Below, one piece after another: positions 19,660 through 28,572 of a DNA stretch of 51,185 nt. Position numbers and translations under genes: made by a program. Source of the stretch: an uncultured Oscillospiraceae bacterium (GTDB lineage Bacteria > Bacillota > Clostridia > Oscillospirales > Oscillospiraceae). Every line of letters begins with the position of its first letter. Position 1 is the stretch's first letter. A model generated the notes under the pieces. The model was not told the origin of the DNA and did no database searches. It saw only the letters and a program-made list of their open reading frames with translations. The DNA is taken from contig CANQII010000003.1 of assembly GCA_947623875.1 (NCBI GenBank), positions 1-51,185 on the forward strand, in the 5' to 3' direction.

Positions 19660-20868
19660 TCACTCTCCATCGCCGCCTTTGAAATTGTATACGGGCTTGA
19701 TGATCTTCTCCACCTCCGCCGTGGGGCCGATCTGATCCAGGATCTCCTGCATCCCCTTGTACGCCATGGGGCACTCGTCCAGGGTGGCACTGGAGATGGT
19801 GGTGCTGTATATCCCATCCATCTCCTTCTTGTATGCGGAGACCGTGAAAGACTGTTTTGCCTCGGAGCGGCTCATGAGCCGGCCGGCGCCGTGGGGCGCG
19901 GAGCAGTTCCAGTCCTCGTTGCCCTTGCCGATGCAGAGCAGACTTCCGTCCCGCATGTTGATGGGGATTAGCAGCCGCTCTCCTGCCTTGGCGGAGACGG
20001 AGCCCTTTCGAAGGATCATGGCGTCCGTGTCCAGGTAGTTGTGGATAGTGGTGAACTGGTCCTCCACATGGAGTTTCATGCCCCGTATGATCTCATCCAC
20101 CATGGCCTGCCGGTTGCGAGCGGCAAAGTCCTGGACAATGCGCATGTCGTGGACGTACTGGTCCATGAGATCCCCGGTGATGTAGGCCAGATGCTTGGGG
20201 ATGCTGGACTTGTTCTGCTCCTTCAGCGCCTGGATAGCCTTGGGGATCTCCTTCTGCCGTCCCTCCGCCTTCATCTGCTCCGTGAGAGCATAGATGGCTG
20301 CCGGGTCCGTGCGGTTGAGGGCCTTGAAGCCTTCATTCTGGTAGTAGTTGGCCACCTGAACGCCAAGATGGCGGCTGCCGGAGTGGACCACCAGATACAG
20401 GTTTCCCTCATCGTCCTTGTCCACCTCGATGAAGTGGTTGCCGCCGCCCAAGGTGCCGATGCTACAGAGGGCTTTCGGAATGTTCACATGTCTGGCACAG
20501 CAGAGCTTCTTGAGGTCCAGGTCCTCGCTGTACCGGTGGGGCTTGGAGCGGATGTCCATGCCGCAGGGGATGGCCTGATGGATCAGCTTGTCCAGCTGCT
20601 GCAGCTCCAGATGGTCCTCCCGGAGCCGCACCGTCTCCATGCCGCAGCCGATGTCCACGCCCACCAGGTTGGGGACGATCTTGTCTGTAATGGTCATGGT
20701 GGTGCCGATGGTGCAGCCCGCCCCGGCGTGGACGTCCGGCATCAGGCGGATCTTGCTGCCGGCCACAAACTCCTGGTCCACCAGGGCCTGGATCTGCTCC
20801 CGGGAGGCGCTGTCTATCGACTCCGCGTAGACCTTCGCTTTGTTGTACTTGCCTTGAATCTCAATCAT
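19660..20868 (-). CDS. rtcB: RtcB family RNA-splicing ligase
   Basis: MPDVHAGAGCTIGTTMT, GVDIGCGMETVRL, GGGNHFIEV, HSGSRHLG, APHGAGRLMSR. Confidence 0.96.
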   Translation of the reverse strand: MIEIQGKYNKAKVYAESIDSASREQIQALVDQEFVAGSKIRLMPDVHAGAGCTIGTTMTITDKIVPNLVGVDIGCGMETVRLREDHLELQQLDKLIHQAIPCGMDIRSKPHRYSEDLDLKKLCCARHVNIPKALCSIGTLGGGNHFIEVDKDDEGNLYLVVHSGSRHLGVQVANYYQNEGFKALNRTDPAAIYALTEQMKAEGRQKEIPKAIQALKEQNKSSIPKHLAYITGDLMDQYVHDMRIVQDFAARNRQAMVDEIIRGMKLHVEDQFTTIHNYLDTDAMILRKGSVSAKAGERLLIPINMRDGSLLCIGKGNEDWNCSAPHGAGRLMSRSEAKQSFTVSAYKKEMDGIYSTTISSATLDECPMAYKGMQEILDQIGPTAEVEKIIKPVYNFKGGDGE

Positions 20869-20986
20869 AGCTACCTCCTACCGGCTCACGTTCTGGCCTC
20901 CATCCAGCAAGACGGAAAGCCGCTTCTCTATGATACTGCAGCCTGCTTCTCCCCGCCAGTGACCTGGTAGTTCAATTTGCGGGTGC

Positions 20987-21487
20987 TCAGTCCTTCTGGT
21001 CCTCCTCAATCACGGCCTTCACCAGCTGCCAGGCGATGCTGCCCTCCCGCATCCGGGAGAGGGCCTCGTCATAGGGAACCCAATCGGCAGAGTTCACCTC
21101 GCTGGAAAGGGTGAGCGGTTTCTTGCGCACCACTGATTGGAAGCCCAGCATCAGCATCTCCTTCGAAGGATAGTGCCAGCTGCGGATGTACCGAACCTGC
21201 TCCACATCCTGGCCGATCTCCTCCTTCACCTCCCGGGCCACTGCCTCTTCCGCAGACTCCCCCAGCTGCAGGATGCCGGCGATACAGACGGAATTGCTGG
21301 TATTCACGTAGTCCTGCCGGATCAGGGCCACCTCCCGGTATTCGTTCACCACGGCGGTGATAATGCTGGGGGTTACGATATCCCAGAGGGGCACGCTGCA
21401 GTGCTCGCAATAGGGGATCAGGCCCTCGTCTCCGATTTCCCGGCGCACCAGTTTGGCCCCGCAGTGGGGGCAGAATTGAAACTTCAT
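20987..21487 (-). CDS. NUDIX hydrolase with N-terminal zinc ribbon
   Basis: FCPHCGAKL...PYCEHC; NUDIX box GESAEEAVAREVKEEIG. Confidence 0.92.
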   Translation of the reverse strand: MKFQFCPHCGAKLVRREIGDEGLIPYCEHCSVPLWDIVTPSIITAVVNEYREVALIRQDYVNTSNSVCIAGILQLGESAEEAVAREVKEEIGQDVEQVRYIRSWHYPSKEMLMLGFQSVVRKKPLTLSSEVNSADWVPYDEALSRMREGSIAWQLVKAVIEEDQKD

Positions 21488-21501
21488 GTCTGCTTCCTCC
21501 C

Positions 21502-22167
21502 TCAGAGGCGCACATCGCGCTCCGGCAGCTGGCGGATGCGCCTCTCCAGCGCCGCCGCAAACTGGCCGATGTGCAGCCCATCCACAAAGGCGTGATTCAC
21601 TTCCACCGAGAGGCCCAAGGTCTTCCGCCCTGCCGCTTCGACGTACTTCCCCCAGGTGAGCCGGGGGATGCTGTCTTGCCGGGACTCCGGGGTGCTGAGG
21701 TCCCGCTCGTTCACAAAGCCGGTGAGGTCCACCCAGGGCAGGCAGGAGAAGTAGATCAGGTTCTCCGTCTCACTGGACTGGTCCAGGAAGGTCTGCTGGG
21801 CGGCGCTTTTCCGGGCGGCCTCCCGGCAGAAGGCGGCCGGGCCGCCGTCACCGCAGTCCATGGTGACGATGTGGAACTGGTCCGCCCCGGGCTTCCGATC
21901 TGTGAAGCTGGGTTCCCGCCGGGGCAGCCGGACGAGGGTCCCGTCCAGTACCGCATAGTGGAAGGCGTCCACGTCGTTGATCGCCTCGGTGCAGAGCCAA
22001 ACCAGGGTGTAGTAGAAGGAAACGCCCATCCGCTTGGCATACTGGTATACCTCGGTAACATCCTGGCGGAAGGTAACCATGTAGAAGGGGTTGGACATGC
22101 CAGAAAAGAAGTCAAAGAGCTCCTTGCGGGGCCAGTGTTCCAGGTCCACAGGCACAACAGATTCCAT
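21502..22167 (-). CDS. Chloramphenicol acetyltransferase-like (CAT fold) protein
   Basis: CAT-type motif VNHAFVDGLHIGQF (HxxxDG) and FFSGMSNPFYMVTFRQDVTEVYQYAK. Confidence 0.88.
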   Translation of the reverse strand: MESVVPVDLEHWPRKELFDFFSGMSNPFYMVTFRQDVTEVYQYAKRMGVSFYYTLVWLCTEAINDVDAFHYAVLDGTLVRLPRREPSFTDRKPGADQFHIVTMDCGDGGPAAFCREAARKSAAQQTFLDQSSETENLIYFSCLPWVDLTGFVNERDLSTPESRQDSIPRLTWGKYVEAAGRKTLGLSVEVNHAFVDGLHIGQFAAALERRIRQLPERDVRL

Positions 22168-22184
22168 TGGTATTGTCTCCTTTA

Positions 22185-22703
22185 TCAACCAAAATAGCCC
22201 TCGTCCTGCAGCAGTTCCAACACCCGGGCCTCCCGCTCCAGCATGGTGCGGTACTGAGAGGTGCCGGTCTCCTTCCGGTTGGTGCAGATAGCGGTCTCGG
22301 GGTTCACCCACTCCAGCTGGTATCCCTCCTCCGCCTCATAGGCGTCCAGGTTCTGGGCCACAGCAGTCTCTTCCACGGCACAGAGGTAGTAGAAGTTGTC
22401 CTGGAGAAAGCGCTCCTCCGGATACTTCTCACTCCGCTCCGCCCGGTGCACATAGCCGTACGGGCGGACGCTGTCCGGCAGCACCACCAGGCCGGCCTCC
22501 TCCCGGGTCTCCCGGATCATGGCCTCCGCCGGGTCCTCCCCATTTCGGATGCCCCCTCCGGGAAACTTGTAGTGGTCCAGGAGGAGAGAGTGCACCATGG
22601 CCGCCTTTCCGTCCCGGATCACGATGCTCCGGGCGGAGTTCCGGGCAAAGGTGCTGGTGCAGGTTTGGTAGTCCCGCTTATCCATCTCGAAGAGCAGTCT
22701 CAT
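22185..22703 (-). CDS. NUDIX hydrolase
   Basis: GGGIRNGEDPAEAMIRETREEAGL. Confidence 0.9.
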   Translation of the reverse strand: MRLLFEMDKRDYQTCTSTFARNSARSIVIRDGKAAMVHSLLLDHYKFPGGGIRNGEDPAEAMIRETREEAGLVVLPDSVRPYGYVHRAERSEKYPEERFLQDNFYYLCAVEETAVAQNLDAYEAEEGYQLEWVNPETAICTNRKETGTSQYRTMLEREARVLELLQDEGYFG

Positions 22704-23434
22704 AGGTCTCCTCGATTCCGGCTCTGGTTCCATCTCTTCTCGGCTGTTTCCCGGATGCGCCGCTCCATTTCCTGTTCCTCCTCCGGGGTGATCTCGTGCC
22801 CCTGCGCCTCGCACCGCTGTTTGAAGCTATCCATCATGAGGATCTGCGTCAACTGGTTGATTCCCGCTTTCACGCCGCGCTCAAACCGGCCGAAGTCCCG
22901 CTGGAATCCCTCCAGCGTACTCACGTCGAAATGGTCTGTGTCCGCCAGGATCTTTGGGAGCACAACCTCCCTTTGGCTCACCACATTGCCTTGCTCATCC
23001 CGCACATACAGAAAAATGATCACATCCTCCAGATAGGAGGTGTCCTCCGGGTCCGAAGGCTGCTCAGGAATCCTGTTTTCAGAGACGATCTGTACCGGTT
23101 CCCCGGCCACCCAGGCTTTCTCCGCCGCCTTGTGGGCCTTTTTCGCCAGCTTCACCGCCTCATCGAAGGGAACCCCCTCTGTGGGCCGGACGCCGGAAAA
23201 AGCGGCATCGATCCCGCCCAGGCCATCCTCCTGGAAGCGGCTCTTCCACCGCAGCACGGTCTCCGGCCTCAGCCCGTACTGCGCCGCCACCTCCTCCGCT
23301 GCGCTGCCGTTGGCCAGGGCCAAAACCATGGCGGCACGCCGGTTCTTCTGGGGATAGGGGCACTCCCGCACATACCACTCCAGATCTTTGCGTTCCTGCG
23401 CGTCAATCTGCAGCGGTTCATGATTCTCTTCCAT
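22700..23434 (-). CDS. Helix-turn-helix domain protein with unknown C-terminal domain
   Basis: RRAAMVLALANGSAAEEVAAQYGLRPETVLRWKSRFQEDGLGGI HTH (transposase-like) followed by an unknown domain; ATGA overlap with the NUDIX gene. Confidence 0.75.
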   Translation of the reverse strand: MEENHEPLQIDAQERKDLEWYVRECPYPQKNRRAAMVLALANGSAAEEVAAQYGLRPETVLRWKSRFQEDGLGGIDAAFSGVRPTEGVPFDEAVKLAKKAHKAAEKAWVAGEPVQIVSENRIPEQPSDPEDTSYLEDVIIFLYVRDEQGNVVSQREVVLPKILADTDHFDVSTLEGFQRDFGRFERGVKAGINQLTQILMMDSFKQRCEAQGHEITPEEEQEMERRIRETAEKRWNQSRNRGDL

Positions 23435-23471
23435 AAAGCTCCTCTTTTCTCCTGTACACAACCGGCCGTGT

Positions 23472-24044
23472 TCAGGGCGTTTTCCCGCCCCATTTGGCCT
23501 CCCACTCCCGCTTCAGAATGGCATACTGGTACGTGTTCTCATAGAGCGGGGTGCCGTCCGGGTTCTGCACAAAGGACACGAACTCCAGAAACAGCCCTTC
23601 CCGCCGCATGCCCAGCCGCTCACAGAGCCTCTGGCTGGGGCGGTTGTCCTCCTCGGTGTAGGCGTAGATCCGCCTGGCCCCCTTCTCCCGGAACAGATAG
23701 GCAAAGAAGGCATGGGCCGCCTCAAAGGCGTAGCCCTTCCCGGCGTACGCCAGGTTCAGCATCCAGCACGGGTTGAAGGTGTCTCTGGATTCGTCCTCCG
23801 GGGCCTCGGTCTCCGGATAGGCCTCGATCTCCCCGATCACCTTGCCGGTCTCCTTCAGCACGATGGCGAAGTAGTACTCCGTCTCCTCGGCCCGCCTTTC
23901 CATCTCTGCCCGCGTCTCTTCCAAGGAGCGGAGCTTCATGGAGGCGAAGCAGTGCACCGCCGGCTCGTGCAGATATGCGTAGACATCTTCCGCATCGCAG
24001 ACCTGAAAGGGCCGCAGCAGAAGCCGCTCCGTCTCCAAGATCAT
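23472..24044 (-). CDS. GNAT family N-acetyltransferase
   Basis: MILETERLLLRPFQVCDAEDVYAYL...; YAGKGYAFEAAHAFFAYLF. Confidence 0.92.
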   Translation of the reverse strand: MILETERLLLRPFQVCDAEDVYAYLHEPAVHCFASMKLRSLEETRAEMERRAEETEYYFAIVLKETGKVIGEIEAYPETEAPEDESRDTFNPCWMLNLAYAGKGYAFEAAHAFFAYLFREKGARRIYAYTEEDNRPSQRLCERLGMRREGLFLEFVSFVQNPDGTPLYENTYQYAILKREWEAKWGGKTP

Positions 24045-24370
24045 ACCTCGGTGTCCTCCGGCAAGGGAGGCAGCTCCTCCATCTCTTCCAGCATGAGCAG
24101 CACATCCGGGTCCACGCCGCCGGCCAGGAGGGTGAGCAGCTCCTCGTCCGCCCCATCCAGGGCCCCCAGCTGCAACATCTCGTCCTCCTCCCAGTCTGCG
24201 GCGGCCTGTTCCTCCGCCAGCATGGGGTCCAGGATCCTCGGTGTCCCCGGATGGAGATGCACCCAGGCGTCCTCCGGCAGCTGGATGTCCAGGTCTGCAT
24301 CCGTGATGATCTCCACCTCTTCGCTCTCTTCCATCTCCCAGATGGGCTCTTCTCTCGGCTCTTTCTGCAC
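24041..24370 (-). CDS. Small acidic hypothetical protein
   Basis: Overlaps the GNAT start; GTG start at 24370 with RBS ggaaggag preferred because a TTGACA-N17-TACAAT promoter (24432-24460, minus strand) overlaps the upstream ATG. Confidence 0.55.
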   Translation of the reverse strand: MQKEPREEPIWEMEESEEVEIITDADLDIQLPEDAWVHLHPGTPRILDPMLAEEQAAADWEEDEMLQLGALDGADEELLTLLAGGVDPDVLLMLEEMEELPPLPEDTEV

Positions 24371-24431
24371 GGCAGTCTGTCTCCTTCCCAGTTCGTGAAA
24401 CAGCGGCGCACCCACTGCAATGTTGTACCGC

Positions 24432-24460
24432 ATTGTACCGTTTTGGGAAGGGACTGTCAA
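24432..24460 (-). promoter_or_regulatory. Promoter for the 24370-to-22185 gene string
   Basis: Minus strand TTGACA-N17-TACAAT. Confidence 0.75.
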
Positions 24461-24499
24461 GGCACAGGCCCGGGTCCCGCAGGGGGATCAGTAGGAAAA

Positions 24500-24536
24500 T
24501 GCCCCCGGACAGGCCTTGTCCGGGGGCAAAAGCTAT
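24500..24536. terminator. Terminator downstream of the ABC permease
   Basis: GCCCCCGGACA-ggcct-TGTCCGGGGGC with flanking A/T runs. Confidence 0.8.
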
Positions 24537-25324
24537 TGGATGTCCTTGCGGTTGTACCAGACAAAGCCGGCGGTGAGGCAGATGCAACTTGCCAGAAGGG
24601 AGACCACCAGCGACCCGGTCTTCAGTGTGCCCTCCGTGAAGACGTAGGCGCCATCGCAGAAGGCGTACGGGGTGAGGTATGAGAGGGGCTCCGCGGCCTC
24701 GGTGAGATTGGCCGCCAGGGAGAGGAAATAGAGGACAGCGGCGAGGCCCAGTCCCACGCCGGCAGCACCTCGGCGGAGAAAGGCGGAGAGGCCGAAGCAC
24801 ACCATCGCCAGCACACTGTGGAGCAGGAGATATCCCAGGTGCAGGAGCAGCAGTTCCCTCCAGGGCACGTCTGCCCCCACGGCAACAGCAGAGCCAACCC
24901 CCGCCGCCAGCAGAAGGCCGTTGCAGAGCAATACCTGCAGCAGCACGGCCGCGAGCTTTGCCGCCAGCACCCCGGTGCGGGCAACAGGATGGGAGAAGAG
25001 AAACTCTGCGGTCCGCCCCGCCTCCTCCCCGGAGAGGGCTTGGATCCCGATGAGGGCTCCGTAGAGTCCCCCGCCCAGGGCGGCCACGGTGCCGCACTCC
25101 ACGGCGTAGAAGCCGGCGAAGGTGCCGATGTCCAGCCGGTCCATGCCGAAGGCGGCGGAGAAGCCGCCCATGGATGCGAAGAGCTTGCCCAACTCCTCCG
25201 CGTCCGCCTGGAAAGACGGATACAGCAGGGCACATCCCGCCAGAAGGGCTGCCACAGAGACGGCCCAGATCAAGAGGGAGAGTCTCCCCCGGCGGAGCTC
25301 ATGGAACAGGATAGCGCGAATCAT
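24533..25324 (-). CDS. ABC transporter permease (ABC-2 type)
   Basis: MIRAILFHELRRGRLSLLIWAVSVAALLAGC...; hydrophobic; next to the ATPase gene. Confidence 0.88.
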   Translation of the reverse strand: MIRAILFHELRRGRLSLLIWAVSVAALLAGCALLYPSFQADAEELGKLFASMGGFSAAFGMDRLDIGTFAGFYAVECGTVAALGGGLYGALIGIQALSGEEAGRTAEFLFSHPVARTGVLAAKLAAVLLQVLLCNGLLLAAGVGSAVAVGADVPWRELLLLHLGYLLLHSVLAMVCFGLSAFLRRGAAGVGLGLAAVLYFLSLAANLTEAAEPLSYLTPYAFCDGAYVFTEGTLKTGSLVVSLLASCICLTAGFVWYNRKDIQ

Positions 25325-26201
25325 CCCGGTCTCCCTCCTCTCGGTAGAAGCGCTGGATCCAGTCCTCCAGATCCGGCTCTGTGATGGTGCAGTCCCCCAC
25401 GTCTCCCTGGGCCAGGGCCTGCAGCAGCGGTTTGGGATCCCCGTGGTAGAGGAAAGACTGTCCCGTTGGGGTCTCCTGGAGATCCCGCACCCCGGGAAGA
25501 TCTGCAACTGCGGCATGTCCCTGCACGGTGACCTGCTTCCCGTCCGCACCGGCAAGGCGGTCCACCCGGTCCTCTGCGGCGAGATGGCCGTGGGAGATCA
25601 CGGCAGCGCGGTCGCAATGGCGGCGGATCTCCGGCATGATGTGGCTGGAGAGAAAGATGGTGGCGCCTGCCTGCCGCCGCTCCTCCAGGATGGCGAAGAA
25701 CTCCCGCTGGATGAGGGGATCCATGCCGCCGGTGGGCTCATCCAGCACCAGCAGCCGGGGCCGGTGCTGCAGAGCCGCCACCGCTGCTGCCTTCTTCCGG
25801 TTGCCGTACGAGAGCTGATCCACCTTCCGGGAGGGGTCCAGCTGCAGCCGTTGCAACAGCTCCTCGGTGTACTGGTCCCGCCGCCGTCCCCGGAGCCGGG
25901 CGGAATAGTCCAGCAAGTCCCCCACAGTCTCCCCCGGCCAAAAGGCGGCCTCGGAGGCCAGATACCCGGTCTCCGCCAGGATGCATGTCCGCTCCCGGGA
26001 GACATCCCGCCCCAGGACTGAGACCTTGCCGGATGTGGGCCGCAGCAGCCCCAGGATGGCCCGGATGGTGGTGGACTTCCCCGCCCCGTTGGGCCCGATG
26101 AAGCCGTAGAAGGAACCCTCGGGGACATAGAGCGTGAGATCTGTTACCGCCTGAACAGACCCGTATCGCTTGGTGAAGCGGTCCAGCTCGATGACGTTCA
26201 C
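25299..26201 (-). CDS. ABC transporter ATP-binding protein
   Basis: YGFIGPNGAGKSTTIRAILGLL; LSYGNRKKAAAVAAL; LLVLDEPTGGMDP; GTG start. Confidence 0.94.
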   Translation of the reverse strand: MNVIELDRFTKRYGSVQAVTDLTLYVPEGSFYGFIGPNGAGKSTTIRAILGLLRPTSGKVSVLGRDVSRERTCILAETGYLASEAAFWPGETVGDLLDYSARLRGRRRDQYTEELLQRLQLDPSRKVDQLSYGNRKKAAAVAALQHRPRLLVLDEPTGGMDPLIQREFFAILEERRQAGATIFLSSHIMPEIRRHCDRAAVISHGHLAAEDRVDRLAGADGKQVTVQGHAAVADLPGVRDLQETPTGQSFLYHGDPKPLLQALAQGDVGDCTITEPDLEDWIQRFYREEGDRDDSRYPVP

Positions 26202-26818
26202 GGCGCTCCCTCCTCCTGCAGAAAGATCTGCCGCCAAAAGGCCAGGATCTTGCGAAAGTCCTGTTCCGTCTGCTCCGGGCTGAAGGTGCCCCGCTGCAGA
26301 GACTCCCAGAGGTATCCCTCCGCCACCCAGTACATCTCGCGGTACATCTGCTGCACATCGATCCCAGGCCGCAAGCCCTCCGGCCGCAGGTTCACCCGGG
26401 TGTTGTCCAGTTTCCAGTTGAAATACCGCTGATAGATGGCCTGCACATCTCCACACACCTCCGGGTCCTTCTCGTAGAAGGCACGGAGGGTGAAAGCCGT
26501 CATGTGGGGATGGCGGACCATCAGGGCGATCTTGGCCTGCAGTCCTTTCTCCATGGCCTCAAAGACGTCAGTGCCGCTGTAGCAGCCGTAGTCTGTGAGC
26601 ACCTGTACCGTGACCTCTGCGGCATGGGACCAGAGATAGAGGTACAGCTCTTTCTTGTTCTTGAAATAGTGGAAGAGCAGGGACTTGCTGATCCCGGCCT
26701 CCTCGGCGATCTCCCGCATGGGGCTGTTGCCGTAGGCGTTCTCCGAGAACACCCGGTACCCGGCATTTAAGATGGCCGTCTGCTTCTCCTGGGGCAGCTG
26801 AAAGAACTTCTCATTCAC
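26198..26818 (-). CDS. TetR/AcrR family transcriptional regulator
   Basis: AILNAGYRVFSENAYGNSPMREIAEEAGISKSLLFHYFKNKKELY HTH; GTG start. Confidence 0.94.
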   Translation of the reverse strand: MNEKFFQLPQEKQTAILNAGYRVFSENAYGNSPMREIAEEAGISKSLLFHYFKNKKELYLYLWSHAAEVTVQVLTDYGCYSGTDVFEAMEKGLQAKIALMVRHPHMTAFTLRAFYEKDPEVCGDVQAIYQRYFNWKLDNTRVNLRPEGLRPGIDVQQMYREMYWVAEGYLWESLQRGTFSPEQTEQDFRKILAFWRQIFLQEEGAP

Positions 26819-26872
26819 GGTGGATCCCTCCCGTTCTTCTTTCTCCCCCTCAGTGTACCTCCGTTGACCGAT

Positions 26873-26891
26873 TTGTGGAAGACCCCCACAA
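26873..26891. promoter_or_regulatory. Candidate TetR operator
   Basis: TTGTGG-N7-CCACAA about 55 bp upstream of the TetR gene start. Confidence 0.35.
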
Positions 26892-27050
26892 GATTTTTCT
26901 TTTTTCAACGAACTTCCTTCCAAAACTTGAAATTTTTTCTTCCCTGTGCTTTTTTCGACAGACTTCGCCCCTACCACTGTTGTACAATCCAAATATCTGA
27001 GAGATCCTCTTGGCCCCTCAGAAATATGCTGTATGAAAGGATCCACCACC

Positions 27051-27248
27051 ATGAGTATCTCCAACCAGAAAGACCTGTTCGCCGCGCTGGAGGAAATCCT
27101 CCAGAAAACCGCAAACCGCCTGGAAGTCCCCATCGCAACTCTGCGCCAGGAGCTCCAAAATCTCTCCAGCCGCATGGGATTTCCCGCAGACAAGCCCCTG
27201 CTCCCGGAGGAACTGCTCCTCCTCTGCCTGCTGATCCGCACCGCCTGA
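27051..27248 (+). CDS. Small hypothetical protein (65 aa)
   Basis: MSISNQKDLFAALEEILQKTANRLEVPIATLRQELQNLSSRMGFPADKPLLPEELLLLCLLIRTA; tacaat -10-like box upstream. Confidence 0.55.
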   Translation: MSISNQKDLFAALEEILQKTANRLEVPIATLRQELQNLSSRMGFPADKPLLPEELLLLCLLIRTA

Positions 27249-27446
27249 ATCCCCCGCAAGCCATCCAAAACCGCCCTGCCAAAGGCCGTAGAGAGAGCCT
27301 GCTCTGTCCTCCCAGGAAGTACATTCTCTAAGTTCCCGAAAATCGGCAAATCGCCCCCTCTATTTTGGCGAAAGTGCGCTCTTGACCCTTTCCTTTCACG
27401 GGAGTACAATAGTGCAAGATAGAGTCCCACTGTGAGGAGGATCTGC

Positions 27447-28406
27447 ATGGAAAAGCGCACGAAATTTGGACTTCTCAGCATCGCTGCCGCTGGCGCCGGC
27501 GCCGCCGGCGGCTGGACGGCGCTGGGAACGTATCTATACAACCGCGTCAACAATCCGCCGGCGAGAGACCCGGAGCGGGAGGACGTCAACCCGTACCAGA
27601 CAGAAGGCCGTCTTTGGGCCAGAAAGCGGGAGGGCTTCCGGGAGATCTCCATTCACGCATCCGATAATGTCCCCCTGTGGGCGGCAGTGGTGCCGGCCGC
27701 AGAGGGCGAGCACCGCTGGGCCATCTGCGTCCACGGGTACGCAGACACCTACGAGGCCATGGGCGCCATCGCCAAGCACTACCACGAGGCAGGCTGGAAC
27801 GTGCTGATGCCGGATCAGCGCCGGCATGGGCGCAGCGGCGGCAGCTATGTGGGTTGGGGGTACAACGAGCGCCTGGACCTGCTGGGCTGGATCAGCTGGA
27901 TTCTCCGCCGGGACACCGCCGCTGAGATCGTGCTCCACGGCTGCTCCATGGGCGCCGCCACCGTGCTGATGGCCACCGGCGGTCCCCTGCCCCGCCAGGT
28001 GAAGGCCGCCATCTCAGACTGTTCCTACACCTCCTGTGAAGCGGAGGTGGTCCACCTGGTCCACCACGGGGCCAAGGAGTTTGTGGCCAACATCCCCGCC
28101 CCCGCCGGCATCCTGTTCACGGCCCTCCGGAAGGCCACCCTGCGCAAGGACGGCTTCGATCTCCGGGACGCATCGCCCATCGATGCCGTGTCCAAGTCCA
28201 AGACCCCCACTCTCTTCATCCATGGGGACAAGGACGACTTCGTCCCCTCCGCCATGATGGGGAAGCTGTACCAGGCGGCCAAGTGTCCCAAGAACTTCCT
28301 CTGGGTACCGGAGGCAGCCCATGTGGCAGCGGTGGGCACGGATCCAGACCTCTACTGGGAGGCCGCCCGGAACTTCCTGGTGCCGTACGTCAAGTCTGAC
28401 CTGTGA
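27447..28406 (+). CDS. Alpha/beta hydrolase
   Basis: AICVHGYADTYEAMGAIAKHYHEAGWNVLMPDQRRHGRSGG; HGCSMGAATVLMATG; TTGACC-N17-TACAAT promoter upstream. Confidence 0.92.
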   Translation: MEKRTKFGLLSIAAAGAGAAGGWTALGTYLYNRVNNPPARDPEREDVNPYQTEGRLWARKREGFREISIHASDNVPLWAAVVPAAEGEHRWAICVHGYADTYEAMGAIAKHYHEAGWNVLMPDQRRHGRSGGSYVGWGYNERLDLLGWISWILRRDTAAEIVLHGCSMGAATVLMATGGPLPRQVKAAISDCSYTSCEAEVVHLVHHGAKEFVANIPAPAGILFTALRKATLRKDGFDLRDASPIDAVSKSKTPTLFIHGDKDDFVPSAMMGKLYQAAKCPKNFLWVPEAAHVAAVGTDPDLYWEAARNFLVPYVKSDL

Positions 28407-28416
28407 TTTCGCCACA

Positions 28417-28451
28417 AAAGGGCGCCTCGCTCCCCGGCAGGCGCCCTTTTT
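28417..28451 (+). terminator. Terminator
   Basis: AAAAGGGCGCCT...AGGCGCCCTTTTT. Confidence 0.9.
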
Positions 28452-28572
28452 GCGTCTTTTCTGCGGTGCAAAAAATCCTTGACAATTCCCCCGGAAAAGC
28501 GCATTCTGTACAGTAACGCACGTTGGGCCGCACCTCCGCCGCCCTGCAAGACATCTGGAGGCCGATCTGATT

